A stretch of DNA of 64,000 nt from Ornithinicoccus halotolerans (GTDB lineage Bacteria > Actinomycetota > Actinomycetes > Actinomycetales > Dermatophilaceae), in NCBI RefSeq assembly GCF_009602535.1, contig NZ_WIQI01000003.1, forward strand, positions 35,359 through 99,358. Direction: 5' to 3'. The position numbers were made by a program, and so were the translations under genes. Within the stretch, counting starts at the first letter, position 1. Every line of letters begins with the position of its first letter. A model generated the notes under the pieces. It was not told the DNA's origin, made no database searches, and saw only the letters and a list, made by a program, of their open reading frames with translations. Positions 9,196 to 18,185 of the stretch are shown here, piece after piece.

Positions 9196-10130
9196 TGGCG
9201 GACCCGGCCGAGACCGACGTCCTCGTCGTCGGGGAGGCCCTCATCGACCGGATCGAGCGGGACGGGACGGTCGTCGGGGAGCACGTCGGAGGCAGCCCGG
9301 CCAACGTCGCGGCCGGACTGGCGCGGCTCGGGCACCCGGTCGAGCTCGCCACCCACCTGGGGGCGGACGAGCGCGGCCAGCAGATCGCCGACCACCTGGC
9401 GGCCCACGGGGTGCGGCTGTCAGCCGGCACCGACCGCTCCGCCACCACCTCGGTGGCGACCGCGCGGCTGGACGCCGGCGGAGCCGCCGGGTACGACTTC
9501 GATCTCGAGTGGCGGCTGGGCGAGGTTCCGCTGGACGGCGTCGGTCACCTGCACACCGGCTCCATCGCGGCCACCCTGGAGCCCGGCGGCTCGCAGGTGC
9601 TCGCGCTACTGGACCGGGCCCGCGCGGCCGGCGCGACGGTGTCCTACGACCCGAACGCCCGGCCGGGGATCATGGGGGGCGCCGACGAGGTACGGGCCCG
9701 GGTCGAGGACTACGTGCGCCGCAGCGACATCGTCAAGGCCAGCGACGAGGACCTGGCCTGGCTCTACGCGGGGGCATCGCTGACCGAGGTCATGCAGCGG
9801 TGGCGGCGATCCGGCCCGGCGGCGGTCGTGGTCACCCGCGGCGGGTCCGGTGCCCTGGTCCAGGTCGGAGAGGCCGAACCGGTCCCAGCGCCGGCGCCGC
9901 CGGTGCAGGTCGTGGACACCGTCGGGGCGGGCGACTCGTTCATGGCCGGCCTGGTCTCCGGGCTGCTGGACGCCGGGCTGCTCGGGCGCTCCGGCGCGCG
10001 GCAGGCGCTGGCGCAGGGGGACGCCGGTCGCGTGCTGGCCGCGGTCCGGCGCGGGCTGGCCTGCGCCGCGCTCACCGTCTCCCGGGCCGGCGCGTACTCC
10101 CCGACCCGGCAGGAGCTGGTGGCCGGCTGA
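9195..10130 (+). CDS. PfkB-family carbohydrate kinase (fructokinase-like)
   Basis: This ribokinase/PfkB-fold sugar kinase is about 311 aa. The first PfkB signature (GGSPANVAAGLARLG) lies near residue 34, and the second, DTVGAGDSFMAGLVSG near residue 240, contains the catalytic Asp of GAGD. Its closest recognisable relatives are fructokinases, and the position directly after glpX fits fructose metabolism, but the sugar is not certain. The start is either GTG 9192 or ATG 9195; both overlap the glpX TGA, pointing to translational coupling. Confidence 0.85.
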   Translation: MADPAETDVLVVGEALIDRIERDGTVVGEHVGGSPANVAAGLARLGHPVELATHLGADERGQQIADHLAAHGVRLSAGTDRSATTSVATARLDAGGAAGYDFDLEWRLGEVPLDGVGHLHTGSIAATLEPGGSQVLALLDRARAAGATVSYDPNARPGIMGGADEVRARVEDYVRRSDIVKASDEDLAWLYAGASLTEVMQRWRRSGPAAVVVTRGGSGALVQVGEAEPVPAPAPPVQVVDTVGAGDSFMAGLVSGLLDAGLLGRSGARQALAQGDAGRVLAAVRRGLACAALTVSRAGAYSPTRQELVAG

Positions 10131-10304
10131 CTGGGTGCGGCCGCCCGGACGTGCCCCACTACGCTGAGGGCGCGCCCGTGGATGGGCACGGTGGCGTTCC
10201 CGCCGTCGATGGCCGGCGGACGCGGCGCCGGGCATGGCGAGGTGTGGCAGAGCGTGGCCGGGCGAGAACCATCGGCAAGCCCCGGGTTGGGAGTGAGGAC
10301 TGAG

Positions 10305-10799
10305 ATGACTGGTTTCGAGGACCTGCTGGCGGCCAACGCCGCCTACGCCGAGGACTTCTCCCTCGGCGGCTTCGACGGTGTCGCTCATGCCGGGGTGGCG
10401 ATCGTCACCTGCATGGACTCCCGCATCGAGCCGTTGCAGATGGTGGGGCTCACCCACGGTGACGCCAAGATCTTCCGCAACCCCGGAGGCCGGGTGACCG
10501 ACGCCGCGCTGGAGGCGCTGGTGCTCGGAGTGCACCTGCTGGGGGTGCGCCGGGTGATGGTCGTGCCGCACACCCGCTGCGCGATGACGCGGTTCACCGA
10601 GGAGGAGCTGCGGGAGCGGATCACCGAGCTGGCTGGCCAGGACGCCTGGTGGCAGAGCTTCGGCGTGGTGCCCGACCAGCACGCGGCGCTGGTGGCGGAC
10701 GTGCGCCGGGTCACCAGCCACCCCCTCATCGGCGACCGGGCCGAGGTCGGTGGCTTCCGCTACGACGTCGACACCGGGCGGCTCGAGCAGCTGCTCTGA
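10305..10799 (+). CDS. Beta-class carbonic anhydrase
   Basis: This is a small (164 aa) beta-carbonic anhydrase, which interconverts CO2 and bicarbonate. The zinc and active-site residues are present: Cys36-x-Asp38-x-Arg40 in CMDSR and His89-x-x-Cys92 in HTRCAM. The length matches the compact actinobacterial type. ATG 10305 is preceded by a GTGAGG ribosome site. About 174 bases separate it from the kinase gene, so it probably has its own promoter; TACGCT near 10154 is a possible -10 but I found no good -35. It converges on glmM with an 18-base gap. Confidence 0.9.
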   Translation: MTGFEDLLAANAAYAEDFSLGGFDGVAHAGVAIVTCMDSRIEPLQMVGLTHGDAKIFRNPGGRVTDAALEALVLGVHLLGVRRVMVVPHTRCAMTRFTEEELRERITELAGQDAWWQSFGVVPDQHAALVADVRRVTSHPLIGDRAEVGGFRYDVDTGRLEQLL

Positions 10800-10817
10800 C
10801 CCGGCGGCACCGCCGCC

Positions 10818-12173
10818 TCAGGCGCGCTGCAGCGCCAGTCGCTGGCGGACGACACCGGCCAGCCGATCGGCCTGCTGCTGGGCGCGCTCGGCCGTGTCGG
10901 CCTCGACCATGACCCGGACCACCGGTTCGGTGCCGGACTTGCGCAGCAGCACCCGCCCGGCGCTGCCCAGCTCGGCGGTGACGGCCGCGACCTCCGCCTG
11001 CACGGCGGGGTCGTCGTCGACGGCGTCCTTGTCGACGTCCTTGACGTTGATCAGCACCTGCGGCAACCGGGCGATCCCGGCGGCCAGGTCGGCGAGCCGA
11101 CGGCGGGTCTGCGCCACCCATGCGGCCAGGTGCAGCGCGGTCAGCACGCCGTCTCCGGTCGTGCCGACCCCGAGCATGATGACGTGCCCGGACTGCTCGC
11201 CACCCAGCGCGTAGCCGCGCAGTCGCATCTCCTCCAGCACGTACCGGTCGCCCACGGCGGTCCGGACGACCCGGATGCCGTGACGCTCCATCGCCTGGAT
11301 CAGGCCCAGGTTGCTCATCACCGTGGCGACCAGGGTGTCGCGGTGCAGCCGACCTGTCTCCTTCATCGCGATGGCCAGGATGCCCATGATCTGGTCGCCG
11401 TCCACGACCGCCCCGGTGTGGTCGACCGCCAGGCAGCGGTCGGCGTCGCCGTCGAAGGCCACCCCGAAGTCGGCACCGTGCTCGACGACAGCGGCCTGCA
11501 GCGGCTCCAGGTGGGTCGAGCCGTGCCCGTCGTTGATGTTCAGCCCGTCGGGCTCACCGCCGATGAGGGTGACGTGCGCGCCCGAGCGCCGGAACGCCTG
11601 CCGGCCCACCTCACTGGCGGCCCCGTGCGCGGCGTCGATCACCACGTGGAGCCCGTCCAGCCGGTGCGGCAGCGAGGTGAGCAGGTGGGCGAGGTAGCGC
11701 TCGGCGCCGTCGCTGTAGTCCTGGATCCGGCCCACCGCGGCCCCCACCGGCCGTTCCCAGTCCGCGCCCAGACTGGCCTGGATCTCGTCCTCCACCTCAT
11801 CGGGTAGCTTGTGACCGCCGCGGGCGAAGAACTTGATGCCGTTGTCGGGCATCGGGTTGTGGGAGGCCGACAGCATGGCGCCGAAGTCGGCACCGGTGGC
11901 CTTGGTCAGGTAGGCCACCGCCGGCGTCGGCAGCACCCCCACGTCCGACACGTCCACGCCGGCGGAGGCCAGTCCGGCCGAGGTGGCGGCCGACAGGAAC
12001 TCCCCGGAGGCCCGCGGGTCCCGCCCCACGATCGCCCGGGGCCGGTGCCCCTCGAACGTGCCGTGCTCGGCGAGCACCCGGGCCGCCGCGGACGCCAGGT
12101 CCAGGGCCAGCTCGGCCGTGATGTCCACGTTGGCCGTGCCCCGCACGCCGTCGGTGCCGAACAGTCGAGCCAT
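10818..12173 (-). CDS. glmM: Phosphoglucosamine mutase
   Basis: GlmM converts glucosamine-6-phosphate to glucosamine-1-phosphate, the precursor of UDP-GlcNAc for peptidoglycan. The 451-residue protein starts with the typical [12 protein letters not shown], has the phosphoserine motif SASHNP (about 102-107), the metal loop DGDADR near residue 240, the sugar loop GEQSGH and the phosphate-binding loop [10 protein letters not shown] near the C-terminus. ATG 12173 has an AGGAAGG site upstream. It lies downstream of rpsI, as in many actinobacteria, separated by a hairpin terminator. Confidence 0.96.
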   Translation of the reverse strand: MARLFGTDGVRGTANVDITAELALDLASAAARVLAEHGTFEGHRPRAIVGRDPRASGEFLSAATSAGLASAGVDVSDVGVLPTPAVAYLTKATGADFGAMLSASHNPMPDNGIKFFARGGHKLPDEVEDEIQASLGADWERPVGAAVGRIQDYSDGAERYLAHLLTSLPHRLDGLHVVIDAAHGAASEVGRQAFRRSGAHVTLIGGEPDGLNINDGHGSTHLEPLQAAVVEHGADFGVAFDGDADRCLAVDHTGAVVDGDQIMGILAIAMKETGRLHRDTLVATVMSNLGLIQAMERHGIRVVRTAVGDRYVLEEMRLRGYALGGEQSGHVIMLGVGTTGDGVLTALHLAAWVAQTRRRLADLAAGIARLPQVLINVKDVDKDAVDDDPAVQAEVAAVTAELGSAGRVLLRKSGTEPVVRVMVEADTAERAQQQADRLAGVVRQRLALQRA

Positions 12174-12292
12174 CAGGGTCGTGCCTTCCTCTGAGGGGAT
12201 CGTGCGGCAGCGCCGCATCGCAGTATGCCGCAGCCTCGCCACGGCGTCGTCGGGACCGCACCGACCCGGCGCCGAACGGCCCCCGACACACG

Positions 12293-12339
12293 CGACGGTG
12301 GCGACCGCCGGCCGGGGGCCGGGCAGGTCGCCACCGTCG
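12293..12339 (-). terminator. Hairpin after rplM-rpsI
   Basis: Perfect 14-bp arms (12293-12306 and 12326-12339) flank a 19-base GC-rich loop that can itself pair. It lies just downstream of rpsI and before glmM. No U-run follows, which is usual for actinobacterial terminators. Confidence 0.6.
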
Positions 12340-12363
12340 GGAGCGGCCAGGGGCCGCGGCAGC

Positions 12364-12864
12364 TCAGCGCTTGCTGTACTGCGGGGCCTTGCGGGCCTTC
12401 TTCAGGCCGGCCTTCTTGCGCTCCGGGACCCGGGGGTCACGGGTGAGCAGACCGGCCTTCTTCAGGGCCGGGCGGTTGAGCTCGGCATCCACGGCGTTCA
12501 GCGACCGTGCCACGCCCAGCCGGACCGCGCCGGCCTGGCCGGAGGGCCCGCCACCGTGCACGCGCACGAGGACGTCGTAGGAGCCCTGCAGGTCCAGCAC
12601 AGCCAGCGGCTCGTTGACGATCTGCTGGTGCACCTTGTTGGGGAAGTACTCCTCCAGGGTGCGGCCGTTGATCCGCCACTCCCCGGTGCCCGGGACGATG
12701 CGCACCCGGGCGATGGCCTGCTTGCGGCGACCGGTCCCGGCGCCCGGAGCGCTCGCGGACGGCCGGGCGGCCTGCTCCACCGTCGTGGTGGACTCGGTCG
12801 TGTACTCGGACAGGGTGTTCTCGTCGAACTCGGCGTCGGTGTCGTTGACAGTCATGTCAGCCAC
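12364..12864 (-). CDS. rpsI: 30S ribosomal protein S9
   Basis: S9 binds the 16S rRNA head, and its C-terminal tail (ending QYSKR here) reaches the P-site tRNA anticodon. The conserved body begins at [12 protein letters not shown] (about residue 46) and includes [10 protein letters not shown]. The total of 166 aa exceeds the roughly 130 aa of E. coli because of an acidic, Thr/Ser-rich N-terminal extension of about 45 residues. GTG 12864 was chosen for its GAGGAG ribosome site; an ATG three codons later is possible. It is 47 bases downstream of rplM in one operon. Confidence 0.95.
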   Translation of the reverse strand: MADMTVNDTDAEFDENTLSEYTTESTTTVEQAARPSASAPGAGTGRRKQAIARVRIVPGTGEWRINGRTLEEYFPNKVHQQIVNEPLAVLDLQGSYDVLVRVHGGGPSGQAGAVRLGVARSLNAVDAELNRPALKKAGLLTRDPRVPERKKAGLKKARKAPQYSKR

Positions 12865-12911
12865 GTCTCTCCTCGGTTGGCTCTGGGGGGCAGGGGCGTC
12901 CGTGGCCGGAC

Positions 12912-13355
12912 TTACTGCGCGACCTGCGAGATCTCGTAGGGCACCGGCTTCTGGGCCGCGTGCGGGTGGGTGTCGCCGGCGTAGACCTTCAGCTTCTTCA
13001 GCTGCTGGCGGCCCAGCGAGTTCTTGGGGAGCATGCCGCGGATGGCGCGCTCCACGGCGCGGGTGGGGTGCTTGGCCAGCATCTCCTCATACCCCATGCT
13101 CTTGATCCCGCCGGGGTAGCCGGAGTGGCGCCAGGCGCGCTTCTGCTCCAGCTTGCGGCCGGTGAGGACGACCTTGTCGGCGTTGACGATGATGACGAAG
13201 TCGCCGGTGTCGATGTGGGGGGCGTAGATCGTCTTGTGCTTGCCGCGCAGCAGAGACGCGGCCTGGGAGGCCAGGCGGCCCAGCACGACGTCCGTGGCGT
13301 CGATGACGTGCCAGGCTCGGGTCACGTCGCCAGGCTTCGGGGTGTAGGTGCGCAC
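12912..13355 (-). CDS. rplM: 50S ribosomal protein L13
   Basis: L13 is an early-assembling 23S rRNA-binding protein. The 147-residue sequence shows [16 protein letters not shown] near residue 15, [12 protein letters not shown], and the [10 protein letters not shown] segment, all family hallmarks. It starts with GTG 13355. It is the first gene of the rplM-rpsI operon, about 35 bases downstream of the predicted transcription start. Confidence 0.96.
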   Translation of the reverse strand: MRTYTPKPGDVTRAWHVIDATDVVLGRLASQAASLLRGKHKTIYAPHIDTGDFVIIVNADKVVLTGRKLEQKRAWRHSGYPGGIKSMGYEEMLAKHPTRAVERAIRGMLPKNSLGRQQLKKLKVYAGDTHPHAAQKPVPYEISQVAQ

Positions 13356-13396
13356 GGTGAATCCTCGTCAGTCGTCTCGGATGGCAACAGCAGTCC

Positions 13397-13425
13397 ATTC
13401 TACGGGGGGCGGTTGCCGCCCCCAA
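13397..13425 (-). promoter_or_regulatory. Promoter of rplM-rpsI
   Basis: Read on the minus strand, a -35 TTGGGG (13420-13425) and a -10 TAGAAT (13397-13402) are separated by 17 bases. The spacer contains an 8-bp inverted repeat (GGGGGCGG / CCGCCCCC). The -35 sits in the GATTTGG context shared with other ribosomal promoters of the window. Confidence 0.65.
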
Positions 13426-13524
13426 ATCACGCGAACGCGCAGGTCAGTGCGGGTTCGCTGGCGTGCTGGCGCGCCGGTACCCAGGTTCTGTGCACAGAGA
13501 GTGTGCATTCTGCGCCCGAGCGGC

Positions 13525-13530
13525 TACGGT
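13525..13530 (+). promoter_or_regulatory. Candidate leaderless -10 of the winged-helix regulator
   Basis: TACGGT lies exactly 6 bases before the GTG at 13537. The spacing predicts transcription starting at the start codon. No strong -35 is seen. Confidence 0.45.
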
Positions 13531-13536
13531 GGGCCC

Positions 13537-14115
13537 GTGCCCGAGTCCTCCTCCGCGCCGGCGACGGGCTCGAGCGCGCTGCGCACGCTGGCCCACCCGC
13601 TGCGGTCCCGGCTGCTGGCCGAGCTGCGGGTGCACGGGGAGGCGACCGCGACCGAGCTGGCCGCGGCGCTGGCCACCAACACCGGCGCGACCAGCTATCA
13701 CCTGCGGCGGCTGGCCGAGGTGGGCCTGGTCGAGGACACCGGCACCGGGACCGGCCGGCGCCGGGTGTGGCGCGCGAGCCCCGGCGCCGGCGATCCGGTC
13801 GCCGACGACTCCGGTCCCCCGCTGGACGAGGACGACCAGGCAGCGGCGCAGTGGCTGGCCCTCGACTATGCCGAGCACTTCCACGGCCGGGTCGCGGCCT
13901 GGGTGCACGACCGGGACGGCTGGCCGGCGCCGTGGCCCGCGCTGTGCGGGCTGGAGGACCACCAGGTGCAGGTCACCGGTGAACAGCTGGCGGCGCTCCG
14001 GGCCGAGCTGCTGGAGGTGCTGGCGCGCTACCGGCGGCTCGGGCAGGGCAACCCGCAGGCCCGGCGGGTCGTGGTCTACACCTGCGCGCTGCCGGTGGAC
14101 CCGCCCCGCCGCTGA
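13537..14115 (+). CDS. Winged-helix (ArsR-like) transcriptional regulator
   Basis: This 192-residue protein has an N-terminal winged helix-turn-helix of the ArsR type (about residues 10-85): LAHPLRSRLLAEL, then the recognition region NTGATSYHLRRLAEVGLVE. No metal-binding CxC motif of classical ArsR sensors is visible. The C-terminal half, rich in Trp and acidic residues, is of the kind found in many actinobacterial ArsR-like regulators of unknown ligand. No transporter or enzyme partner is adjacent; rplM lies divergently. Targets are unknown. Confidence 0.8.
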   Translation: MPESSSAPATGSSALRTLAHPLRSRLLAELRVHGEATATELAAALATNTGATSYHLRRLAEVGLVEDTGTGTGRRRVWRASPGAGDPVADDSGPPLDEDDQAAAQWLALDYAEHFHGRVAAWVHDRDGWPAPWPALCGLEDHQVQVTGEQLAALRAELLEVLARYRRLGQGNPQARRVVVYTCALPVDPPRR

Positions 14116-14217
14116 CGCCGCCGAGCCGCTGACGCCACCTGCCCGGGACAGCCAGCGGCCCGGGGCCGCCGCGGTTGGCGGGTGCCCCGGGCCGCCGGCA
14201 CGGCGGGTGACTGGCCG

Positions 14218-15615
14218 CTACTGGCCGTTGCCGACGTAGCGCGGCTGGGACTGGACGTTGAGCTCGTCCATCCGCACCTTCTCCGCGCCGGCCACCCGCT
14301 CGTCGTCGACGGCGATGACGTCGAAGCCCTTGCGGATGTCGGAGGAGTAGATGTAGCCGTTGTAGTAGTACGCCGACCACGAGCCGCCGAGGATGCGCTG
14401 CTCGTCACTGAGCGGGCCGCGCTCGAACCAGGCGAACTCCTCCGGGTTGGCCGAGTCGGTGAAGTCCCACAGCGAGACACCGCCCTGGTACCAGGCCTGG
14501 ACCATGATGTCCTTGCCCTTCACCGGGATCAGCGAGCCGTTGTGGGCCACGCAGTTCTCGGTGGCCTGCTGGTGGCGCGGGATCTTGTAGTAGCTCGCGA
14601 ACGACAGCTGGCCGCGCGCGTCCAGGTCGTAGATCGCGTTGGCGCCGCGCTCCGGGCCGGTCGCCTCGTTGCAGGTCGCGCCCGAGCCGCCGCCGAGCTC
14701 GTCGGTGAACACCACCTTGTTGGCCTTGCTGTTGAACGTCGCCGAGTGCCAGAACGAGAAGTTCTCGGTGTCCCGCACCCGCTCGATGACCTGCGGGCTC
14801 TCCGGGTGGGTGATGTCGAGGATGATGCCGTCACCCATGCACGCCCCGGCAGCCAGGTTCCGTCCCGGGAGGGCGGTGATGTCGTGGCAGCCGGTGGTCT
14901 GCCGCGAGTAGTTGTCGCCCGCGTTGCCGCCGCCGTCCTCGGCGAACAGGTTCGGGGTCGCCACCACCTCGGCCGCCGCTGGGTCGTCGACGGGCACCTC
15001 GATGATCGAGATGGAGTCGTGCGGCGGCTGACAGTTCGGGTAGCTCGAGTTCGGGCTGTAGCTGGAGACGTAGAGGTAGGCGGTCTTGCCGTTCTTCGAA
15101 GGCACCAGCGTGTGGGTGTGGGAGCCGCATGCGGTCTTCACGGCGCCGACGTACTGGGGCTCGGTCGCGTCGCTGATGTCGAAGATCCGCATGCCCTCCC
15201 AGTTCCGCTCCGGGTCCCGGTAGCTGCCGGGCTCGCTGGTGCAGGAGTCGTCGGTCCGGGCGTAGTCGACCGACAGGAACAGCAGGTCGCCGTAGACGCT
15301 CACGTCGCCCTGGCCGCCGGGGCACACCACCTGTGCGATCCGCTCCGGGTTGGCCGGGTCGGCCAGGTCGAACACCTGGAACCCGTTGTAGTTCCCGACG
15401 AACGCCTTGCCGTCCTGGAACGCCAGGTCGCTGCCGTAGGCCTCGGCCAGCGCGCCCTCGTGCGGCACGTTGGCCAGGTGCTCGACGTTGTCGCTGTGGG
15501 CCACCTCGTCGACCTCGAGCTCGTGCTCGTCGGCCCAGGCGCCGCCTGCCCCGCTGGCCACCAGGGCCAGGCCGGCGGCAGCGGACAGCAGCGTGTGCAC
15601 GCGTCTGCGGCTCAT
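14218..15615 (-). CDS. Secreted LVIVD-repeat (beta-propeller-like) protein
   Basis: The 465-residue protein starts with a clear Sec signal peptide: MSRRR, a hydrophobic core to about residue 25, then AWA for cleavage. The mature part contains repeated units of the kind GFQVFDLADPANPERI and GMRIFDISDATEPQYV, i.e. LVIVD repeats that build a propeller, and ends in a VSLWDFTDSANPEEF unit. Cysteine-bearing loops (TACGSHTHT, TTGCHD, GACMGDG) and several His suggest disulphides or metal contact. ATG 15615 has a GGGAGG site. It is divergent from the DUF305 lipoprotein gene. Function unknown. Confidence 0.8.
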   Translation of the reverse strand: MSRRRVHTLLSAAAGLALVASGAGGAWADEHELEVDEVAHSDNVEHLANVPHEGALAEAYGSDLAFQDGKAFVGNYNGFQVFDLADPANPERIAQVVCPGGQGDVSVYGDLLFLSVDYARTDDSCTSEPGSYRDPERNWEGMRIFDISDATEPQYVGAVKTACGSHTHTLVPSKNGKTAYLYVSSYSPNSSYPNCQPPHDSISIIEVPVDDPAAAEVVATPNLFAEDGGGNAGDNYSRQTTGCHDITALPGRNLAAGACMGDGIILDITHPESPQVIERVRDTENFSFWHSATFNSKANKVVFTDELGGGSGATCNEATGPERGANAIYDLDARGQLSFASYYKIPRHQQATENCVAHNGSLIPVKGKDIMVQAWYQGGVSLWDFTDSANPEEFAWFERGPLSDEQRILGGSWSAYYYNGYIYSSDIRKGFDVIAVDDERVAGAEKVRMDELNVQSQPRYVGNGQ

Positions 15616-15775
15616 GTGTCCTCCCGTCATCTCGGGGGACCTCTGCGCGCGGCCCCCTCCACCGGGTGACGCTAGTAGCGGCACGGCCCCGCTCCCAGGT
15701 CCGTGACCGAAGCCGAACCGAACCTTTACCCGGGGAAGAACGGGCCCGTCGGGAGGCTCGTGATTGGCTGGCCCC

Positions 15776-16615
15776 GTGGCTACCCCTCGACGCCTGCTCG
15801 GCACCGGCCTGCTCTGCACCGCGCTCCTCGCCGGCTGCTCCGGCGGGGACGACCCCGCCCCCGAGGGAGCCGGTAGCGCCGCCGGCACCACCGGCGAGGC
15901 CGCCGCGTCCGGCTCCCCCGGGGAGCCGGACAGCTCCGGGACGGTGCTGCAGCCGGGACGCCCCGGCGAGGCCAACACCACCCACACCGCCGCCCCGGAG
16001 GTGGCGGTGCCGGAGGCCAACGAGGCCGACGTGCGGTTCGCGCAGGACATGATCCTTCATCACCTGCAGGCGCTGGAGATGGTGGACCTGGTCGAGGGCC
16101 GGCTCACCGACCCGCAGGTGGCGGCGCTGGCCGACCGGATCCGTGCCGCCCAGGCGCCCGAGATCGACACCATGGCCCGCTGGCTGGCCCAGCACGACGC
16201 CCCGGTGCCGGAGGCGGCCGAGCAGGCAGGGGTGGACCTGGCCGAGCTGGGCGCCGAGCCGATGGCGCACGGCAGTGACAGCGGTGACAGCGGTGACAGC
16301 GGTGACAGCGGTGACAGCGGTGACAGCGGCCATGGTGACCACCACGGCGACCACGGCGGGGGGCACGCGGAGATGCCGGGCATGGCGACCCCCGAGCAGC
16401 TGGCCGACCTCGCCGCGGCCGAGGGAGCGGCCGCGGACCGGATGTTCCTGGAGCTGATGACCGCCCACCACGAGGGTGGGCTGGTGATGGCCAGCGAGCA
16501 GACCGAGTCCGGCGCCGAGCTGGTGATCAGCGAGCTGGCGCTCGGCGTCTACGCCGAGCAGCAGGCCGAGATCGGGCGGATGGCCGACCTGCAGGAGCGG
16601 CTGGCCGGGCGCTGA
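15776..16615 (+). CDS. DUF305 family lipoprotein
   Basis: This 279-residue protein has a lipoprotein signal (TGLLCTALLAGCSGG; Cys is the lipidation site near residue 21), a disordered Ser/Gly/Pro linker, and two halves of the DUF305 helical domain with the signatures DMILHHLQALEM and MTAHHEGGLVMAS. Between them is an acidic GDS repeat followed by a His-rich stretch (HGDHHGDHGGGHAEM) that could bind metal. DUF305 proteins resemble ferritin-like bundles and often sit near copper-handling genes; a metal role here is inference. GTG 15776 was chosen, as TTG 15764 would add four residues. Confidence 0.82.
   Translation: MATPRRLLGTGLLCTALLAGCSGGDDPAPEGAGSAAGTTGEAAASGSPGEPDSSGTVLQPGRPGEANTTHTAAPEVAVPEANEADVRFAQDMILHHLQALEMVDLVEGRLTDPQVAALADRIRAAQAPEIDTMARWLAQHDAPVPEAAEQAGVDLAELGAEPMAHGSDSGDSGDSGDSGDSGDSGHGDHHGDHGGGHAEMPGMATPEQLADLAAAEGAAADRMFLELMTAHHEGGLVMASEQTESGAELVISELALGVYAEQQAEIGRMADLQERLAGR
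16274..16327 (+). repeat. Six-copy 9-bp tandem repeat inside the DUF305 gene
   Basis: The unit GGTGACAGC is repeated six times without interruption (first copy AGTGACAGC), coding for (S/G)DS triplets. Because the unit is a multiple of three, copy changes would keep the reading frame and alter only linker length. Confidence 0.9.
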
Positions 16616-16657
16616 GGCCGCGCGCGGCCGCGGCTGGGAGGTGGCGGCCGCTGCGGC

Positions 16658-16981
16658 TCAGCTGTGCTGCAGGCACCGGGTGGCCCACGGCCGGGCCTCG
16701 AGCCGGGCCTCCCCGATCGGCCCGTCGCACTCGTCGCAGCGACCGTAGCTGCCGTCCTCCAGCTTGGCCAGCGCCCGACGGACCTTCTCGAGGATGGCGG
16801 CCAGGTTGTCGTGGGCGGTCACCGCGCTGAGCCGGTCCACTGCCATGGCGGTGCCGTCCCCGACCCGCTTGCCGAAGGAGATGGCGCCGAGGTCCTGCTG
16901 CGGCCGGGTCAGCTGCTCCATCTCGGCGAGCAGCTCGGTCTCCTTGGCGCGCAGCGCCTCCTCCAGCTGTGACGGCCTCAT
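16658..16981 (-). CDS. TraR/DksA-family zinc finger protein
   Basis: This 107-residue protein has a helical N-terminal part and a C-terminal DksA-type finger. The signature GRCDECDGPIGEARLEARP is clear. The finger spacing is Cys-x2-Cys-x17-Cys-x2-His, so the fourth ligand is His in place of the usual Cys; zinc binding remains plausible. DksA proteins act through the RNA polymerase secondary channel, but many short actinobacterial members are uncharacterised. CATGCT lies 6 bases before the ATG and may be a leaderless -10. Confidence 0.82.
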   Translation of the reverse strand: MRPSQLEEALRAKETELLAEMEQLTRPQQDLGAISFGKRVGDGTAMAVDRLSAVTAHDNLAAILEKVRRALAKLEDGSYGRCDECDGPIGEARLEARPWATRCLQHS

Positions 16982-17022
16982 CGGCCCAGCATGCCACCGC
17001 GCCGGCCGTCCCAGGCGGACCG

Positions 17023-18128
17023 TCAGTAGAGGCGACGGTCGGAGACCCGGGCGTACTGCGGCGGCCAGCTGACCGCGCCCTCGGCGGCGAGCGCCACCGC
17101 GGCGCGGTGCCACCACCGCGGGTCCGCCAGCGCGCCGCGAGCCAGCAGCACCGCGTCGGCCTGGCCGGAGCGCAGCACGTGCTCGGCCTGGTGCGGCTCG
17201 GTGATCATGCCGACGGCGCCGGTGGCGACGCCGGCCTCGCGCCGGACCCGCTCGGCGAACCCGGTCTGGTACCCCGGACCCATGGGGATGTCGGGCTTGG
17301 CCAGGTTGCCGCCGGAGGAGACGTCGACCAGGTCCACGCCGCGCTCGGCGGCCCGCCGGGCCAGCTCGACGGTGCGGACCAGGTCACCCTCGACGCCGCC
17401 GGGAGCCTCCGCGGACCAGTCGGTGGCCGACACCCGCAGCAGCACCGGCATCGAGTCCGGCACGGCGGCGCGCACCGCGTCGACGACCTCGAGCGTGAGC
17501 CGGTCGCGGCCGGCGTCGTCCCCGCCGTAGCGGTCGGTGCGGGTGTTGACCAGCGGGCTGCGGAACTGGTGCAGCAGGTAGCCGTGCGCCCCGTGGACCT
17601 CCACGGTGTCGAAGCCGGCGTCGACGGCCAGCCGTGCGGCGTTCCCGAACGCGGCGACGACAGCGGCCACCTCGTCCTCGGCCAGGGCACGGGGGGCGGC
17701 GTAGCCCTCGAACGGCTCGGTGGTCGGCCCGACCGGCTCCCAGCCACCCTCCCGGGCCGGCACGGTGCCCGACTGCGGGCTGAACGGCGGCCAGGCCGAG
17801 CCCTTGCGCCCGGCGTGGGCCAGCTGGACACCGATGCGGCTGCCCCGGGCGTGCACGAAGTCCACGACCCGCCGCCAGGCGGCGACGTGCCCCTCGTCCC
17901 ACAGCCCGGCGTCCCACGGAGAGATCCGCCCCTCCGGGGTGACGGCCGCGGCCTCGGTGAGGATCAGCGGCGCCCCGCCGGTGGCGAACCCGCCCAGGTG
18001 CACCAGATGCCAGTCGGTGACGGTGCCCGGGTCGCGAGGTCGCAGGAGTACTGGCACATCGGGGCGACCCAGGCGCGGTGGCCCAGCGTCAGCCCCCGGA
18101 GGGTGAGGGGATCGAACAGCAGGCTCAT
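17023..18128 (-). pseudogene. NADH:flavin oxidoreductase (Old Yellow Enzyme, YqjM-like), frameshifted
   Basis: Two reading frames together make a normal OYE. The first 30 codons from ATG 18128 give MSLLFDPLTL up to APMCQYSCD, including the CQY active-site region of YqjM-type enzymes. The rest, beginning RDPGTVTDWHLVHLGGFA, continues in another frame to 17023. It contains QLAHAGRKGS, the active-site VEVHGAHGYLLHQF, the NTRTDRYGG motif and the FMN-phosphate end. One base is missing between 18039 and 18038; adding it (for example making CCT after GAC) restores about 368 residues. The rest looks intact, so this is either a recent inactivation or a sequencing/assembly error. Confidence 0.82.
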
Positions 18129-18185
18129 GGGCGCTATCCTCCCCGGTGGCTGCCGGCGGGGACGCACCGGCCCGGGCGGGTGCGG

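Noticed and set aside
10131..10304. Possible riboswitch or structured RNA before the carbonic anhydrase gene
   Set aside because: No known riboswitch core or conserved hairpin could be recognised by eye; left as a plain 5' region.
11130..11807. Open frames on the plus strand opposite glmM
   Set aside because: They are shadows of a certain gene, with no motif and no ribosome site.
16274..16327. CRISPR-like repeat array
   Set aside because: The units are 9 bp, directly adjacent without spacers, and lie in a coding frame.
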